In this document: in pieces, positions 20,870 through 33,400 of the stretch | Numbering within the stretch: the first letter of the stretch is position 1 | How the letters are laid out: every line of letters begins with the position of its first letter | DNA from: Nemertoderma westbladi | Taxonomy: Eukaryota > Xenacoelomorpha > Nemertodermatida > Nemertodermatidae | Direction of reading: 5' to 3' | Assembly: GCA_032718475.1 (NCBI GenBank) | Contig: JAUCBJ010008587.1 | Location: 1 to 47,525, forward strand | Length of the DNA stretch: 47,525 bases | Notes under the pieces: generated by a model | What the model was told of the DNA's origin: nothing | Seen by the model: only the letters and a program-made list of their open reading frames with translations | Database searches by the model: none | Program-made: the position numbers and the translations under genes

Positions 20870-22429
20870 CAGTCAGCCAGTAACCAGCACTGAATTGCAA
20901 CTAAATTGCAGTATTCTAGTATTGCATATACCGATATAGCCGGACTAGGTAACAATTTCGGTAAAACGAACTTAGATCCTGCAGCAGTGCAGCTGCAGCA
21001 GTGACTGTGACTGTAGGCCTAATAAATAGTGAGTTATATATGAAAATATTTTTGGAGGAATTTCTTAACTCCAAACTAGTATCTCTCTGCTGGATATCAG
21101 CAACACCCCGTATCCGTATGCACGCCCACCCAACTAAAAACCACCCCATATAGCCCAAGCCCGCACTCTGCACTCTCCTGGTACCGTAGGAAAAAAATAT
21201 TTTCTTATATTTCGAGTATTATTTTATCATTTGAGTCATTTTAATTACCCTAAATTTGTAGGCCTACTGCAGTTCTGTAATTATATTTTACAGGATAGAA
21301 TCTATAGTTCCCATCGTAAATTGAGATGAAGGACTCTACTGTATTTTAGTTTAGAGTATCCACTGGGAAACATTATTATAAAAAATAATATAACTATTTT
21401 GTGCATACAACTAACTCTACATGACAATGAAAACAAACGGCGACAATTTCAGGCTGCTCAAACGGAATTTTGCAATTACTACAACTACTACAAGAAAATA
21501 TGGTACTGGAAACGGTTACGGTTTCCACTTGTAACGGTTACGAATGTCGTCAGAAGTTGCAGATGCCCAAATATAGGCATACCCTCGTTGGCCTCGTTCC
21601 CGATGCGATACGAACATACTGAAGCGACAAGCGTATTAGACAGGTGTACCCACGTATTAGGCAGGTGCACCGACTTCAGCTCCAGAAACCTTTGCCAAAG
21701 ATCTTACCGAAAAAGTTTCCGGCCCATCCGCAAGTTCAAACACGCCCCTTGCCTTAGACTGATTAGATAGAGACGGAGGTACCCATTGCATTTAATCTTT
21801 TGTACAGTAAATTGGCTTAAAAGGTTTGTCACATAATTGTACTGGCTTACAGTGTTGTTTAGGATAAATAGTAATCATACTGTATGTATCGTCACAATAA
21901 TATCAATAATAGCTGCGCAGTAGCGAAGCCCATGTTCACTGTTCAGTATTAGAGTTTCTTTGCATTGAATTACTGTCGAGCTCATTCCCACCTATTACAT
22001 TCATACAGTACAGAGACATAGTTTTATCAATAATTATTTTAGATTCAGATGGGTATGTTGCAACAGGTTTCATACTAGATCATAATAGATCGACTTACCA
22101 GACTATTTAGTGTCAGCTTCTGATACAGCTGATACAGATCCGTTAACCGGGTATTCTGGGCCTATACTGTACTATGATTTCTCCATGAAAGATTTTTATG
22201 GATTTAAATTCCTAAATATTTTGTATAAATAACTCAATTAAGTTTATGAGTGTAAATTTTAGTAGTACAGTATAATATATATCGGATTTATTCAATGTTT
22301 TAGAAAATATATAACGTATTATTTTTTCTATTTCAAGATAACCTATTAGGAATTAACCAATTTTGGATTGTTTTAATACTGAAATTTAAATCATTTGAGG
22401 AAAAAAAACGGTACAGTAGTGCATTTATA
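20870..22429. other. No gene recognised
   Basis: This is AT-rich DNA with scattered TAGGCCTA words. A 123-codon frame at 21399-21770 and a 60-codon frame opposite it show no domain, signal or repeat that I can recognise. Confidence 0.4.
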
Positions 22430-23085
22430 CTGTATAATAAACTTGAATCGTCTGCATAAAGAACGGTGAATATAAACCCGTAGCATTTGGGAGGTTATTT
22501 ATATAAAGTAGGAAGAATATTGAACCAAATATAGATCCTTGTGCGATTCCACATCTTACTAATTGTAAAGAGAGAAACAGTTGTATATTATTGGAAACTG
22601 GTAACGATTTGTGAAATAGTTTTTAAAAAGATCAAATTGTGTGCCTCGTACATATTCCAAAGGATACCGATTTTTCAGTAGAGTGGAGTTGTTTTACAGT
22701 GTCATACGATTTATTTAGGGTCATAAATATTATTCAAGCTCATTGAATACTATCGAAAATATTACGTACTTTTTCAGTCACCGACAGTAGAGCTTGAAAG
22801 GGTATTTTTTCTCAGAATCCAAATTATGTGTGTGAATATAGATTATCGAATTTTTGTAGATAGGATTTTAATTGGTCATAAATTATTTTTTCGTAAATTT
22901 TTAAGATTTAGATGGGACGGTATTTTTGTGGGTTTAAGGATCGCCGCTTTTGTATACAGGTGTGATTCTCACTATTTTGAGTTTTATCAGGAAAAAAGCT
23001 GTGGTTGAAACTCGTATTAATTCGGGTTACTAAATGATTGGAAATAATATCTGCACCAAATTATAAATTTACATGGAAAGGGGTT
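22430..23085 (-). pseudogene. CR1/L2-like LINE reverse transcriptase relic
   Basis: Reading the minus strand across frameshifts and stops gives RT landmarks in the right order: a QKYRPI-type block, then KIIYDQLKSYLQKFDNLYSH, ALLSVTEKV, KSYDTVK (family FDTV, motif A side) and CGIAQGSIFGSIFFLLYINN (motif B, PQGS-like). LYADDS (the YADD catalytic motif) sits at 22444-22461 in a shifted frame. Multiple stops mean it is dead. It is a different family from the 39.5-42.5 kb LINE. Confidence 0.7.
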
Positions 23086-23449
23086 GTTAAGAAAGGTATT
23101 CTCTTTTAAATGTAAGATCTGGAATTGCACTTCATTTGGTTCAATTTCATTTGGAGGCTGTTACGTTTTGTACAAGTACAGTAGGTGGACATTTTTCACT
23201 TTTTTCTATTGTAACAATTTTTGGTGTTGTTTTTTCGGAAAAAAATTATTGAATCGTTTTGCAATCGAGGTACTGAAGGAGTTGATATACTGTAATGTTA
23301 GTGTTTGCGTCTTCAGAGTAAATACTTTTTGGGGTATATTATTTTTCTATTCTTCTTTATTTTCCTTTTTTTTTCGTAATCACGCGAACGATCCAAGATC
23401 GTTAGATGCCGTTTTTATTTACACAGTATAAGATTGTTAATGTTTAAAA

Positions 23450-23502
23450 TAAAGGTTTTCGGCGTTGCTATACGGGGTGTATAGCAACGCCGAAAACCTT
23501 TA
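23450..23502. repeat. Perfect 23-bp hairpin with 7-nt loop
   Basis: The left arm TAAAGGTTTTCGGCGTTGCT plus ATA (23450-23472) is exactly complementary to the right arm (23480-23502). The loop is CGGGGTG. The arms are GC-richer than the AT-rich surroundings. It could be a remnant of a foldback element or a structured RNA; nothing in the sequence decides this. Confidence 0.9.
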
Positions 23503-23904
23503 ACCTAGAAGACCTAAAACCTAGAGAACTTAAGTTAATTTGTTACGGTAGCGTCTATATTTTACTACTATTTCAGATAATATATTTCAGATGGATCTTT
23601 TATATATTTAATTTAAAGTTTTTTCTTATTATTTCTCTTTATAATCCTTTATGGTTTACGCGGGCTTTTTTTTTATTTTGAGTAGAGTAGCTGGCAGTAA
23701 TTTTAGTCTGTCATAGAATGTTTCGACGAATGCTAGAAAATCAAAAATCACCTTAAATTATAATTGTAATAACGAAATTATAATTGGTTCTGGTCTACAC
23801 AGCCTTCACCAACCCAGCTGGAAAAAAACAATTGTATGATGAGCGGGAAATTCAAATTAGGTTTCCGTCTTTGAGTTTTAGTCAGATAATTACGAATGAT
23901 GTTA

Positions 23905-24080
23905 CCGGTACCTGTACGTCAGTACGTTCTGTTACCGGTACCTGTACGTCAGTACGTTCTGTTACCGGTACCTGTACGTCAGTACGTTCTGTTACCGGTA
24001 CCTGTACGTTAGTACGTTCTGTTACCGGTACCTGTACGTCAGTACGTTCTGTTACCGGTACCTGTACGTCAGTACGTTTA
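23905..24080. repeat. 30-bp repeat, six copies, upstream of CCDC25
   Basis: The unit is GTTACCGGTACCTGTACGTC followed by AGTACGTTCT. It includes the palindromes ACCGGT, GGTACC and GTAC. Five of six units contain TACGTCA, a CRE-like half-site (TGACGTA on the other strand); the fourth has TACGTTA. The array ends about 305 bp before the CCDC25 start codon, in the likely promoter. Confidence 0.95.
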
Positions 24081-24384
24081 TTTCAAATTTTTATTACCGA
24101 ATGACGGAATGATGTGAATTACGGGAATTCTATTTGTAAAAATATAGAATTTCATATAGGTGGAAGACAGAAATAAATACCGTAACTATCGAGTACCAAT
24201 CCAACAGTCTCACACCGACAGCCAGATAGGCGACAGACCGATACGGCACTAACGGCAGTTCACAGACGTGCAGTTCTGCAGTACATGGAACAGACTCCTG
24301 CAGTCCAGGTGCCAGGACTACACGACTAACCCAGTGGGTTCAACTACTGAACTAGTCCCGCAGTAATACATTTACTCTAATGCA

Positions 24385-24409
24385 ATGGTTTTTTACTTTA
24401 CCAGTACCG
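24385..24409 (+). CDS. CCDC25: CCDC25 coding exon 1
   Basis: This exon encodes MVFYFTST plus the first base of a Val codon, matching the family N-terminus. The donor is CCG|GTGAGT. Confidence 0.9.
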
Positions 24410-27400
24410 GTGAGTTATTTAAAGTTATTTCCGCCCCACGCAAACGCAGCCATTCACTCTAACTCTCAGTATGCTGCTCGGGTGTGTACCGTCTGGCCAC
24501 CACCTTACAACGCAGTGCAGACCTTGGCTGGGCCACCGTCTCCGGCTGACTGACAGCTCAGGCGAATACATACATAGGCTGTACGCAGGTACGGTACCAG
24601 ACCACGCCACTGGCTGGGCTTCCGTCACGTATCTGCGTTCTGCGTATGCATACTTCTACTTCCCTATACGGTACTAGAACTGATAAATCCTGAATTGTCA
24701 TTGCATGACTGATTCAGGCAATCGGGTCAGGGATTCAGAATAATCTATATATATATATTATGATGCTGTACAGTGTGCTGTAGTGGTATTGTAATTCATA
24801 GAATGGTTAGCCCTTATCCCTACCTCCCAGTCCCGTTTGCGGTCTGCAGACAGTACTGCCCTTTACTATAAGTTCCACCTTGATGTTGTGGTTGCATTGA
24901 ATTCACATCTTTCCGAAGGTCGTGGGTTCGATACCCGCATCGCGGCCAAGGCAGTTTTCGTTTCGACACGAATGATTTAAAGGGACTAGCCAGGGCGCAT
25001 CTCTGCCTTCCATCCTTAAGTGGTAGCTAACTGAGTACCGAAGTTTCCTCTGGGGAGTAGAGTTCTAGGGGGACCGCACTGTAAATACAGCGTATAACTT
25101 TTTGCGTAATCCCTGGGCTAACGGCCGAATAAAACTTAACTTTACTTTTCTAGTAGACCACCACTAGGCTACAACATGTTTTTTTTGTTATTATTTTGCA
25201 GTTGTTGACTCTCTCCCTGTGACTATTTACATGGGTCTTGATAAACATGAAAGTAAGTTTTACTTGTTTTTTTTTTATAAATCGACAGAGAAGTGCAGAA
25301 GTGTCCTAATTACCACCTTAATTTATAAGCCTTGCTCTTTACTAACTTACCTACAGCACTATCCTGCTCCTTAGGATATTTTTTCTTTGTTATCGATAGA
25401 TGAAGAACTAATTCGGTGGGGATGGGATGAAGATGTTTGGTTTCATGTTGATAAAATGTCGTCAGCTCATGTGTACTTACGTCTACCTAAAGGTAAGTCA
25501 TCTCCTGTGTGCTGGTATGTATAATACCTGAGTATATTTATTGGCTCTACCTTGGTATTGTAACTTCCAAAGCTATCAGATCCCCTAAGAGGGCATGAAA
25601 TCCTCGGTTTTTATATATAGTATATCATGTATGATAACTCAATATATTGAGATAGCGCGCACTCTACTACTACTACGATCGGCATGCTGCATTGCAGCTG
25701 CATTTTTAAGAATGATGTGCCGGCTTGTCAACAAAATTGCACCGCCACAACTCCCTATCACCCATGACATTTGCTAGATCATCCGCATCTTTAAGGCCAG
25801 TGTCCTTTAAGATGCGTCTCAAGAAAGTAATGGGCTGTCCACCATGCTTATTCACTCCATGAGGCTGCCAAAGTACAAGATTATGCACTGGCTGGTCCTC
25901 ACGGCGAAAGCAATGTCCTGCAAAGCGGAGGCGGTTTTGTTCTAGTGTCAAGCTTGGGGGAACCAATGAGACACATCCAATGTTATATAGTGTCTGGTTG
26001 GAGATGTGTGCATTGTACTTGACACAATGAACACGGCGTAGCATTCTTGTGAATGTGAGCACGCACTCAGTTAACAACTCAATATATTGAGATAGCGAGC
26101 ACTCAACTAACACCTCAATATATTGAGATAGCAAGCACTAAACTATCACCTCAATATATTGAGATAGCGAGCACTCAGTTAACAACTCAATATATTGAGA
26201 TAGCGAGCACTCAACTAACAACTCAATATATTGAGATAGCGAGCACTCAGTCAACAACTCAATATATTGAGATAGCGAGCACTCAGTTAACTACTCAATA
26301 TATTGAGATAGCGCGCACTCAGTTAACTACTCAATATATTGAGATAGCGAGCACTCAGTTAACAACTCAATATATTGAGATAGCGAGCACTCAGTTAACA
26401 ACTCAATATATTGAGATAGCGAGCTCTCAGTTAACAACTCAATATATTGAGATAGCGAGCACTCAGTTAACAACTCAATATATTGAGATAGCGAGCACTC
26501 AGTCAACAACTCAATATATTGAGATAGCGCGCACTCAGTTAACAACTCAATATATTGAGATAGCGAGCACTCAGTTAACAACTCAATATATTGAGATAGC
26601 GCGCACTCAGTTAACAACTCAATATATTGAGATAGCGAGCACTCAACTAACAACTCAATATATTAAGATAGCGAGCACTCAACTATCACCTCAATATATT
26701 GAGATAGCGAGCACTCAACTAACAACTCAATATATTGAGATAGCGAGCACTCAGTTAACAACTCAATATATTGAGATAGCGCGCACTCAGTTAACAACTC
26801 AATATATTGAGATAGCGAGCACTCAACTAACAACTCAATATATTAAGATAGCGAGCACTCAACTATCACCTCAATATATTGAGATAGCGAGCACTCAACT
26901 AACAACTCAATATATTGAGATAGCGAGCACTCAACTAACACCTCAATATATTGAGATAGCGAGCACTCAACTAACAACTCAATATATTGATATAGCAGAC
27001 ATGCCATGTGATTGGTAAGTGAGTTCCATGGCTCTGACCAATGAGAGTTGCCTTCTGCTATGAAATCATTGGCCTAACCGCAGAATAGCCTAATTCCTGA
27101 ATTCACATTAAACAAAATCTTTCAGTAGGTCTACTGGAGTGGCAGACTGGAATATCAGAGTGGTTCTATAGCGCTGCCGCTGAGTACGTGCGGTAGGTAA
27201 GGTATCTTCATCCAGCTATGAATTATTATGTAATTATTCAAATGAGGCTCTAAAAATGGCGCATACCAATAATGACGTATCCTCTATCTCAATATATTGA
27301 AATAGCGAGCCTACGTGCTCCAGTCCATACTAACTACCAGTTTCTTTTATAATCATTAAGATATGAGTATCACCACAATCCCAGAAGCACTATTGAAAGA

Positions 27401-30400
27401 CTGTGCCCAGTTGACAAAAGCTAACAGTATCCAAGGCAACAAAGAATGCAACCTTCGAGTCATTTACACCTCGTGGTCTAACCTTAAAAAATCAAACTCT
27501 ATGGATGTTGGCCAAGTTGGATTCCATAGTGATAAGGCTGTTTATAAAGTCAATGTTGAGAAACGAGTCAATGAAGTCGTGAATCGATTAAATAAAACTA
27601 AAGTAAGTGAGTCTGTCTATTTATGGCTGTTATAGTTACTAACTAAAGTAAGTGAGTCTATTTATGGCTGTTATAGTTACTAAAGTAAGTGAGTCTATTT
27701 ATGGCTGTTATAGTTACTAAAGTAAGTGAGTCTATTTATGGCTGTTATAGTTACTAAAGTAAGTGAGTCTATTTATGGCTGTTATAGTTACTAAAGTAAG
27801 TGAGTCTATTTATGGCTATTATAGTCACTAAAGTAAGTGAGTTTATTTATGGCTATTATAGTTACTAAAGTAAGTGAGTCTATTTATGGCTGTTATAGTT
27901 ACGGCTGTTATAGTTACTAAAGTAAGTGAGTCTATTTATGGCTGTTATAGTTACGGCTGTTATAGTTACTAAAGTAAGTGAGTCTATTTATGGCTGTTAT
28001 AGTTACTAAAGTAAGTGAGTCTATTTATGGCTGTTATAGTTACTAAAGTAAGTGAGTCTATTTATGGCTGTTATAGTTACGGCTGTTATAGTTACTAAAG
28101 TAAGTGAGTCTATTTATGGCTGTTATAGTTACTAAAGTAAGTGAGTCTATTTATGGCTGTTATAGTTACTAAAGTAAGTGAGTCTATTTATGGCTGTTAT
28201 AGTTACTAAAGTAAGTGAGTCTATTTATGGCTGTTATAGTTACTAAAGTAAGTGAGTCTATTTATGGCTGTTATAGTTACTAAAGTAAGTGAGTCTATTT
28301 ATGGCTGTTATAGTTACGGCTGTTATAGTTACTAAAGTAAGTGAGTCTATTTATGGCTGTTATAGTTACGGCTGTTATAGTTACTAAAGTAAGTGAGTCT
28401 ATTTATGGCTGTTATAGTTACTAAAGTAAGTGAGTCTATTTATGGCTGTTATAGTTACGGCTGTTATAGTTACTAAAGTAAGTGAGTCTATTTATGGCTG
28501 TTATAGTTACTAAAGTAAGTGAGTCTATTTATGGCTGTTATAGTTACTAAAGTAAGTGAGTCTATTTATGGCTGTTATAGTTATGGCTGTTATAGTTACT
28601 AACTAAAGTAAGTGAGTCTATTTATGGCTGTTATAGTTACTAAAGTAAGTGAGTCTATTTATGGCTGTTATAGTTATGGCTGTTATAGTTACTAACTAAA
28701 GTAAGTGAGTCTATTTATGGCTGTTATAGTTATGGCTGTTATAGTTACTAACTAAAGTAAGTGAGTCTATTTATGGCTGTTATAGTTACTAAAGTAAGTG
28801 AGTCTATTTATGGCTGTTATAGTTATGGCTGTTATAGTTACTAACTAAAGTAAGTGAGTCTATTTATGGCTGTTATAGTTACTAAAGTAAGTGAGTCTAT
28901 TTATGGCTGTTATAGTTACTAAAGTAAGTGAGTCTATTTATGGCTGTTATAGTTACTAAAGTAAGTGAGTCTATTTATGGCTGTTATAGTTACTAAAGTA
29001 AGTGAGTCTATTTATGGCTGTTATAGTTACGGCTGTTATAGTTACTAAAGTAAGTGAGTCTATTTATGGCTGTTATAGTTACTAAAGTAAGTGAGTCTAT
29101 TTATGGCTGTTATAGTTATGGCTGTTATAGTTACTAAAGTAAGTGAGTCTATTCATGGCTGTTATAGTTACTAAAGTAAGTGAGTCTATTTATGATAGTT
29201 ACTAAAGTAAGTGAGTCTATTCATGGCTGTTATAGTTACTAACTAAAGTAAGTGAGTCTATTTATGGCTGTTATAGTTACTAAAGTAAGTGAGTCTATTT
29301 ATGGCTGTTATAGTTATGGCTGTTATAGTTACTAACTAAAGTAAGTGAGTCTATTTATGGCTGTTATAGTTACTAAAGTAAGTGAGTCTATTTATGGCTG
29401 TTATAGTTATGGCTGTTATAGTTACTAACTAAAGTAAGTGAGTCTATTTATGGCTGTTATAGTTACTAAAGTAAGTGAGTCTATTTATGGCTGTTATAGT
29501 TACTAAAGTAAGTGAGTCTATTTATGGCTGTTATAGTTACTAAAGTAAGTGAGTCTATTTATGGCTGTTATAGTTACGGCTGTTATAGTTACTAAAGTAA
29601 GTGAGTCTATTTATGGCTGTTATAGTTACTAAAGTAAGTGAGTCTATTTATGGCTGTTATAGTTACTAAAGTAAGTGAGTCTATTTATGGCTGTTATAGT
29701 TATGGCTGTTATAGTTACTAAAGTAAGTGAGTCTATTCATGGCTGTTATAGTTACTAAAGTAAGTGAGTCTATTTATGGCTGTTATAGTTACTAACTAAA
29801 GTAAGTGAGTCTATTTATGGCTGTTATAGTTACTAAAGTAAGTGAGTCTATTTATGGCTATTATAGTTACTAAAGTAAGTGAGTCTATTTATGGCTGTTA
29901 TAGTTACGGCTGTTATAGTTACTAAAGTAAGTGAGTCTATTTATGGCTGTTATAGTTACGGCTGTTATAGTTACTAAAGTAAGTGAGTCTATTTATGATA
30001 GTTACTAAAGTAAGTGAGTCTATTTATGGCTGTTATAGTTGCGGCTGTTATAGTTACTAAAGTAAGTGAGTCTATTTATGATAGTTACTAAAGTAAGTGA
30101 GTCTATTTATGGCTGTTATAGTTACGGCTGTTATAGTTACTAAAGTAAGTGAGTCTATTTATGATAGTTACTAAAGTAAGTGAGTCTATTCATGGCTGTT
30201 ATAGTTACTAAAGTAAGTGAGTCTATTTATGATAGTTACTAAAGTAAGTGAGTCTATTCATGGCTGTTATAGTTACTAAAGTAAGTGAGTCTATTTATGG
30301 CTATTATAGTTACTAAAGTAAGTGAGTCTATTTATGGCTGTTATAGTTACGGCTGTTATAGTTACTAAAGTAAGTGAGTCTATTTATGGCTGTTATAGTT

Positions 30401-33400
30401 ACTAACTAAAGTAAGTGAGTCTATTTATGGCTGTTATAGTTACTAAAGTAAGTGAGTCTATTTATGGCTGTTATAGTTACGGCTGTTATAGTTACTAAAG
30501 TAAGTGAGTCTATTTATGGCTGTTATAGTTACGGCTGTTATAGTTACTAAAGTAAGTGAGTCTATTTATGGCTATTATAGTTACTAAAGTAAGTGAGTCT
30601 ATTTATGGCTATTATAGTTACTAAAGTAAGTGAGTCTATTTATGGCTGTTATAGTTACTAAAGTAAGTGAGTCTATTTATGGCTGTTATAGTTACTAAAG
30701 TAAGTGAGTCTATTTATGGCTGTTATAGTTACTAAAGTAAGTGAGTCTATTTATGGCTGTTATAGTTACAGGCCTCCCAGAGTATCCTTTTTTCCTTTTT
30801 TTTCCTTTATTTTAAAACGTTTCCTTTTTTTCCTCTTTTTTTTAGAACGTTTCCTTTTTTCCTTTTTTTGTCCATTTTCACACATTTTTTTCCTCTTTTT
30901 TTTGGTTTAGAAGATCAACTTCAGCTTGCTGTTGATATTGACAAGGTTATAACAGAGATTGACGGGCATAATAATGCCGATTTTTATTTTGAGTGTTTAT
31001 TTTGACAAAAATCACAAGCTAAGTTACCATAAAAATGTAGCAGTTGAGGGAACTGTAAATTTATTTATTTTCTGAAGGGGGATATAATATGATTGACACA
31101 AAACCCGCCTTGGTGAATTAATATTGTTGTTTTTTAATTTAGGGAAAGGAACAAGTTGCAGTGGTAGTCTATTCTAACCAAAACAATAAAGTAAAGCCTA
31201 TAACAAGGGTTATAGTTTCATTTTTGCTCATAATCACCTATTATTTGCATCCGTTTTCCCCTGGAGATGGATGAATTTTGATTGAGTCTAAAATTATTTT
31301 TGTTATTTATATAAATGTAGCCACGACCAGAAATCCGTACCAAAGTTTTTGGGCCTTATATTTCTTTCAAACTAAAGTTCTATTTACAATTTATTGATAA
31401 ACCTCTATCAATGGCCATCAATAGGCCGAATTCAACCATCTCTGATAACTAGGCAAAAAGGTGAAAATTAGAAACATACAGTGACGTTTCTTAATAAGCC
31501 TATATATATAAGGTTAATGAAATATAATGTTTACTATCCTTTTTTAAAGATAATATCAATTCAGTTTTTCCCTTTTTCTGAACTGCATCCTATCCTTTTT
31601 TCCCTTTTTTTTGAAAATATAAATTCCTTTTTTCCTTTTTTTATAGTTACTAAAGTAAGTGAGTCTATTTATAGTTATTATACTGTACATGTAGTTAGTA
31701 AAGTAAGTGAGTAGTGTGATAATATTTTACTTGAAATTGGAAATTGGCGAAAAAGTTAAAAACTAATTGCCTTATGCAACCCAAAAGGTTCCGCATCAGC
31801 AGCAAAACTGCCGATATCGATTCGACTTTCTGGGGTTATCCTGGTCTCTCCAACAGAAAGTGGACGGATGCAAACCAGACCAGCAGACATGTTACCACGA
31901 GGTTCAGTATACATGGATTCCACCATATGCTGTTCTAGAAATTTTCACCGACCAGACTCATCTTGTGTTTGCTCTCTATGTGGTGATGGTGAGACCGCCA
32001 CATTGTTTCACCTTCTGGACTGTACTTCTAACTCAAGGTCGCTAAAGGAATGGGCAGTTGAATATTAATTAATTTATTGAATTAATTTATTTATTTTTTA
32101 GAATGTATTATGTAGGCCAATGTTTTTTTTGTTAATAATAATAATTTATTTTACTATTGTGCTATTGTGTACCTTCATGCAAATTTGGTGTACGAAATTA
32201 AACTAAATTAAATTAAAATAGTTAACTATGACTAATATCTATATTTATTACTCTCGGAACAGGAAAGTTACAAAAGGAACAGGACTACTAGTTCCTGTTC
32301 CTCGGGTTAAAATAACCGGAACAATAACAAAATACCAGGGTTATAAATGTGTTGTTACCAACTAATCTCGGAAAAAATAACCAACTACATCATGTTTATA
32401 TCAAGAAGTCACTATTAATTTACAATACAACAAACCCATCCAGATACCCTAGATTTCTAAAAGGGGTTTGTTTGGAGGTAGAAATATAAAAATGGAGCTT
32501 GGAAATTTTGGGGGGAGACACTAATTAAAAATTAATAAATAACACGAGCGGCCAAGGCATAAAATAAATAAATAACATGATCGGGCCTAGGCCTAACAAT
32601 TTCCCCCTGACGGGGTAAACTGGAATAAAGTAAAAAAAACAAATAAGTTATATAATAGATTAAATAATAAAGTAATATAAAATAAATGATAGAAAATACT
32701 GAATCGGGAATTTGGTGAAACACAATGTAGACAGAACCATTCGTGTGAGAATAGGTGAAGAGACGCATTGATGCATCTTAGCGATTTATTGCACACGCAA
32801 TGCATATTTTTATTTTATCACCAGCATTTATCTTTGTATAAAAAATAGCAGAAAATGTATGTAAAGTAGGCCTAACCCAAACTCTTCGATGCAATAAATT
32901 CTGCCAGCCCTTGATTTTTTGTACTAAAAGTACAAAATTCAATGAAACCCAAGTTTTCGAAACCAGTGCATGCGCGAGGCGCGAAAGGGAAAAAATAATT
33001 CACAAAAAATAATCACACACATTGTATTTTCTTATAGGGAGGGGTAACCTAAAATGTTAAAATTAAATACCGGTAACATATAGTAGGTCTACATTACACG
33101 TAGATTGCGGTAAAAATTCTACATATTAACGCCAACAGTAATAGGACTACCGATTTCCCAACTTACTGTAGACCTATGTAATATTACTCTTAAATTGTTA
33201 GCGTACTCTTTCGATCGAATATACCCAAAAATCGGGAAAAAGAGGTACTTTTTCCATAGGAAAATAGTAACCCATACGATTGCATTAATTTTACTTTTTT
33301 CCCGGCGAAAAAAGGAAATTAAAATATTTTGGTGTCATTTTTAAATTTTATTAATTGTGTTGCAAGAGCATCGACGTAGAAAAGGTTTGCAAGTAATTTG

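Noticed and set aside
23084-23431. 115-codon Phe/Cys-rich plus-strand frame
   Set aside because: It overlaps the antisense edge of the RT relic and its composition is that of T-rich non-coding DNA.
24903-24960. Functional tRNA gene in CCDC25 intron 1
   Set aside because: It has a good B box but no intact A box, anticodon arm or acceptor stem; a SINE fits better.
26327-26653. 108-codon minus-strand frame of [12 protein letters not shown] repeats
   Set aside because: It is the 36-bp intronic satellite, antisense to CCDC25, with no coding flank.
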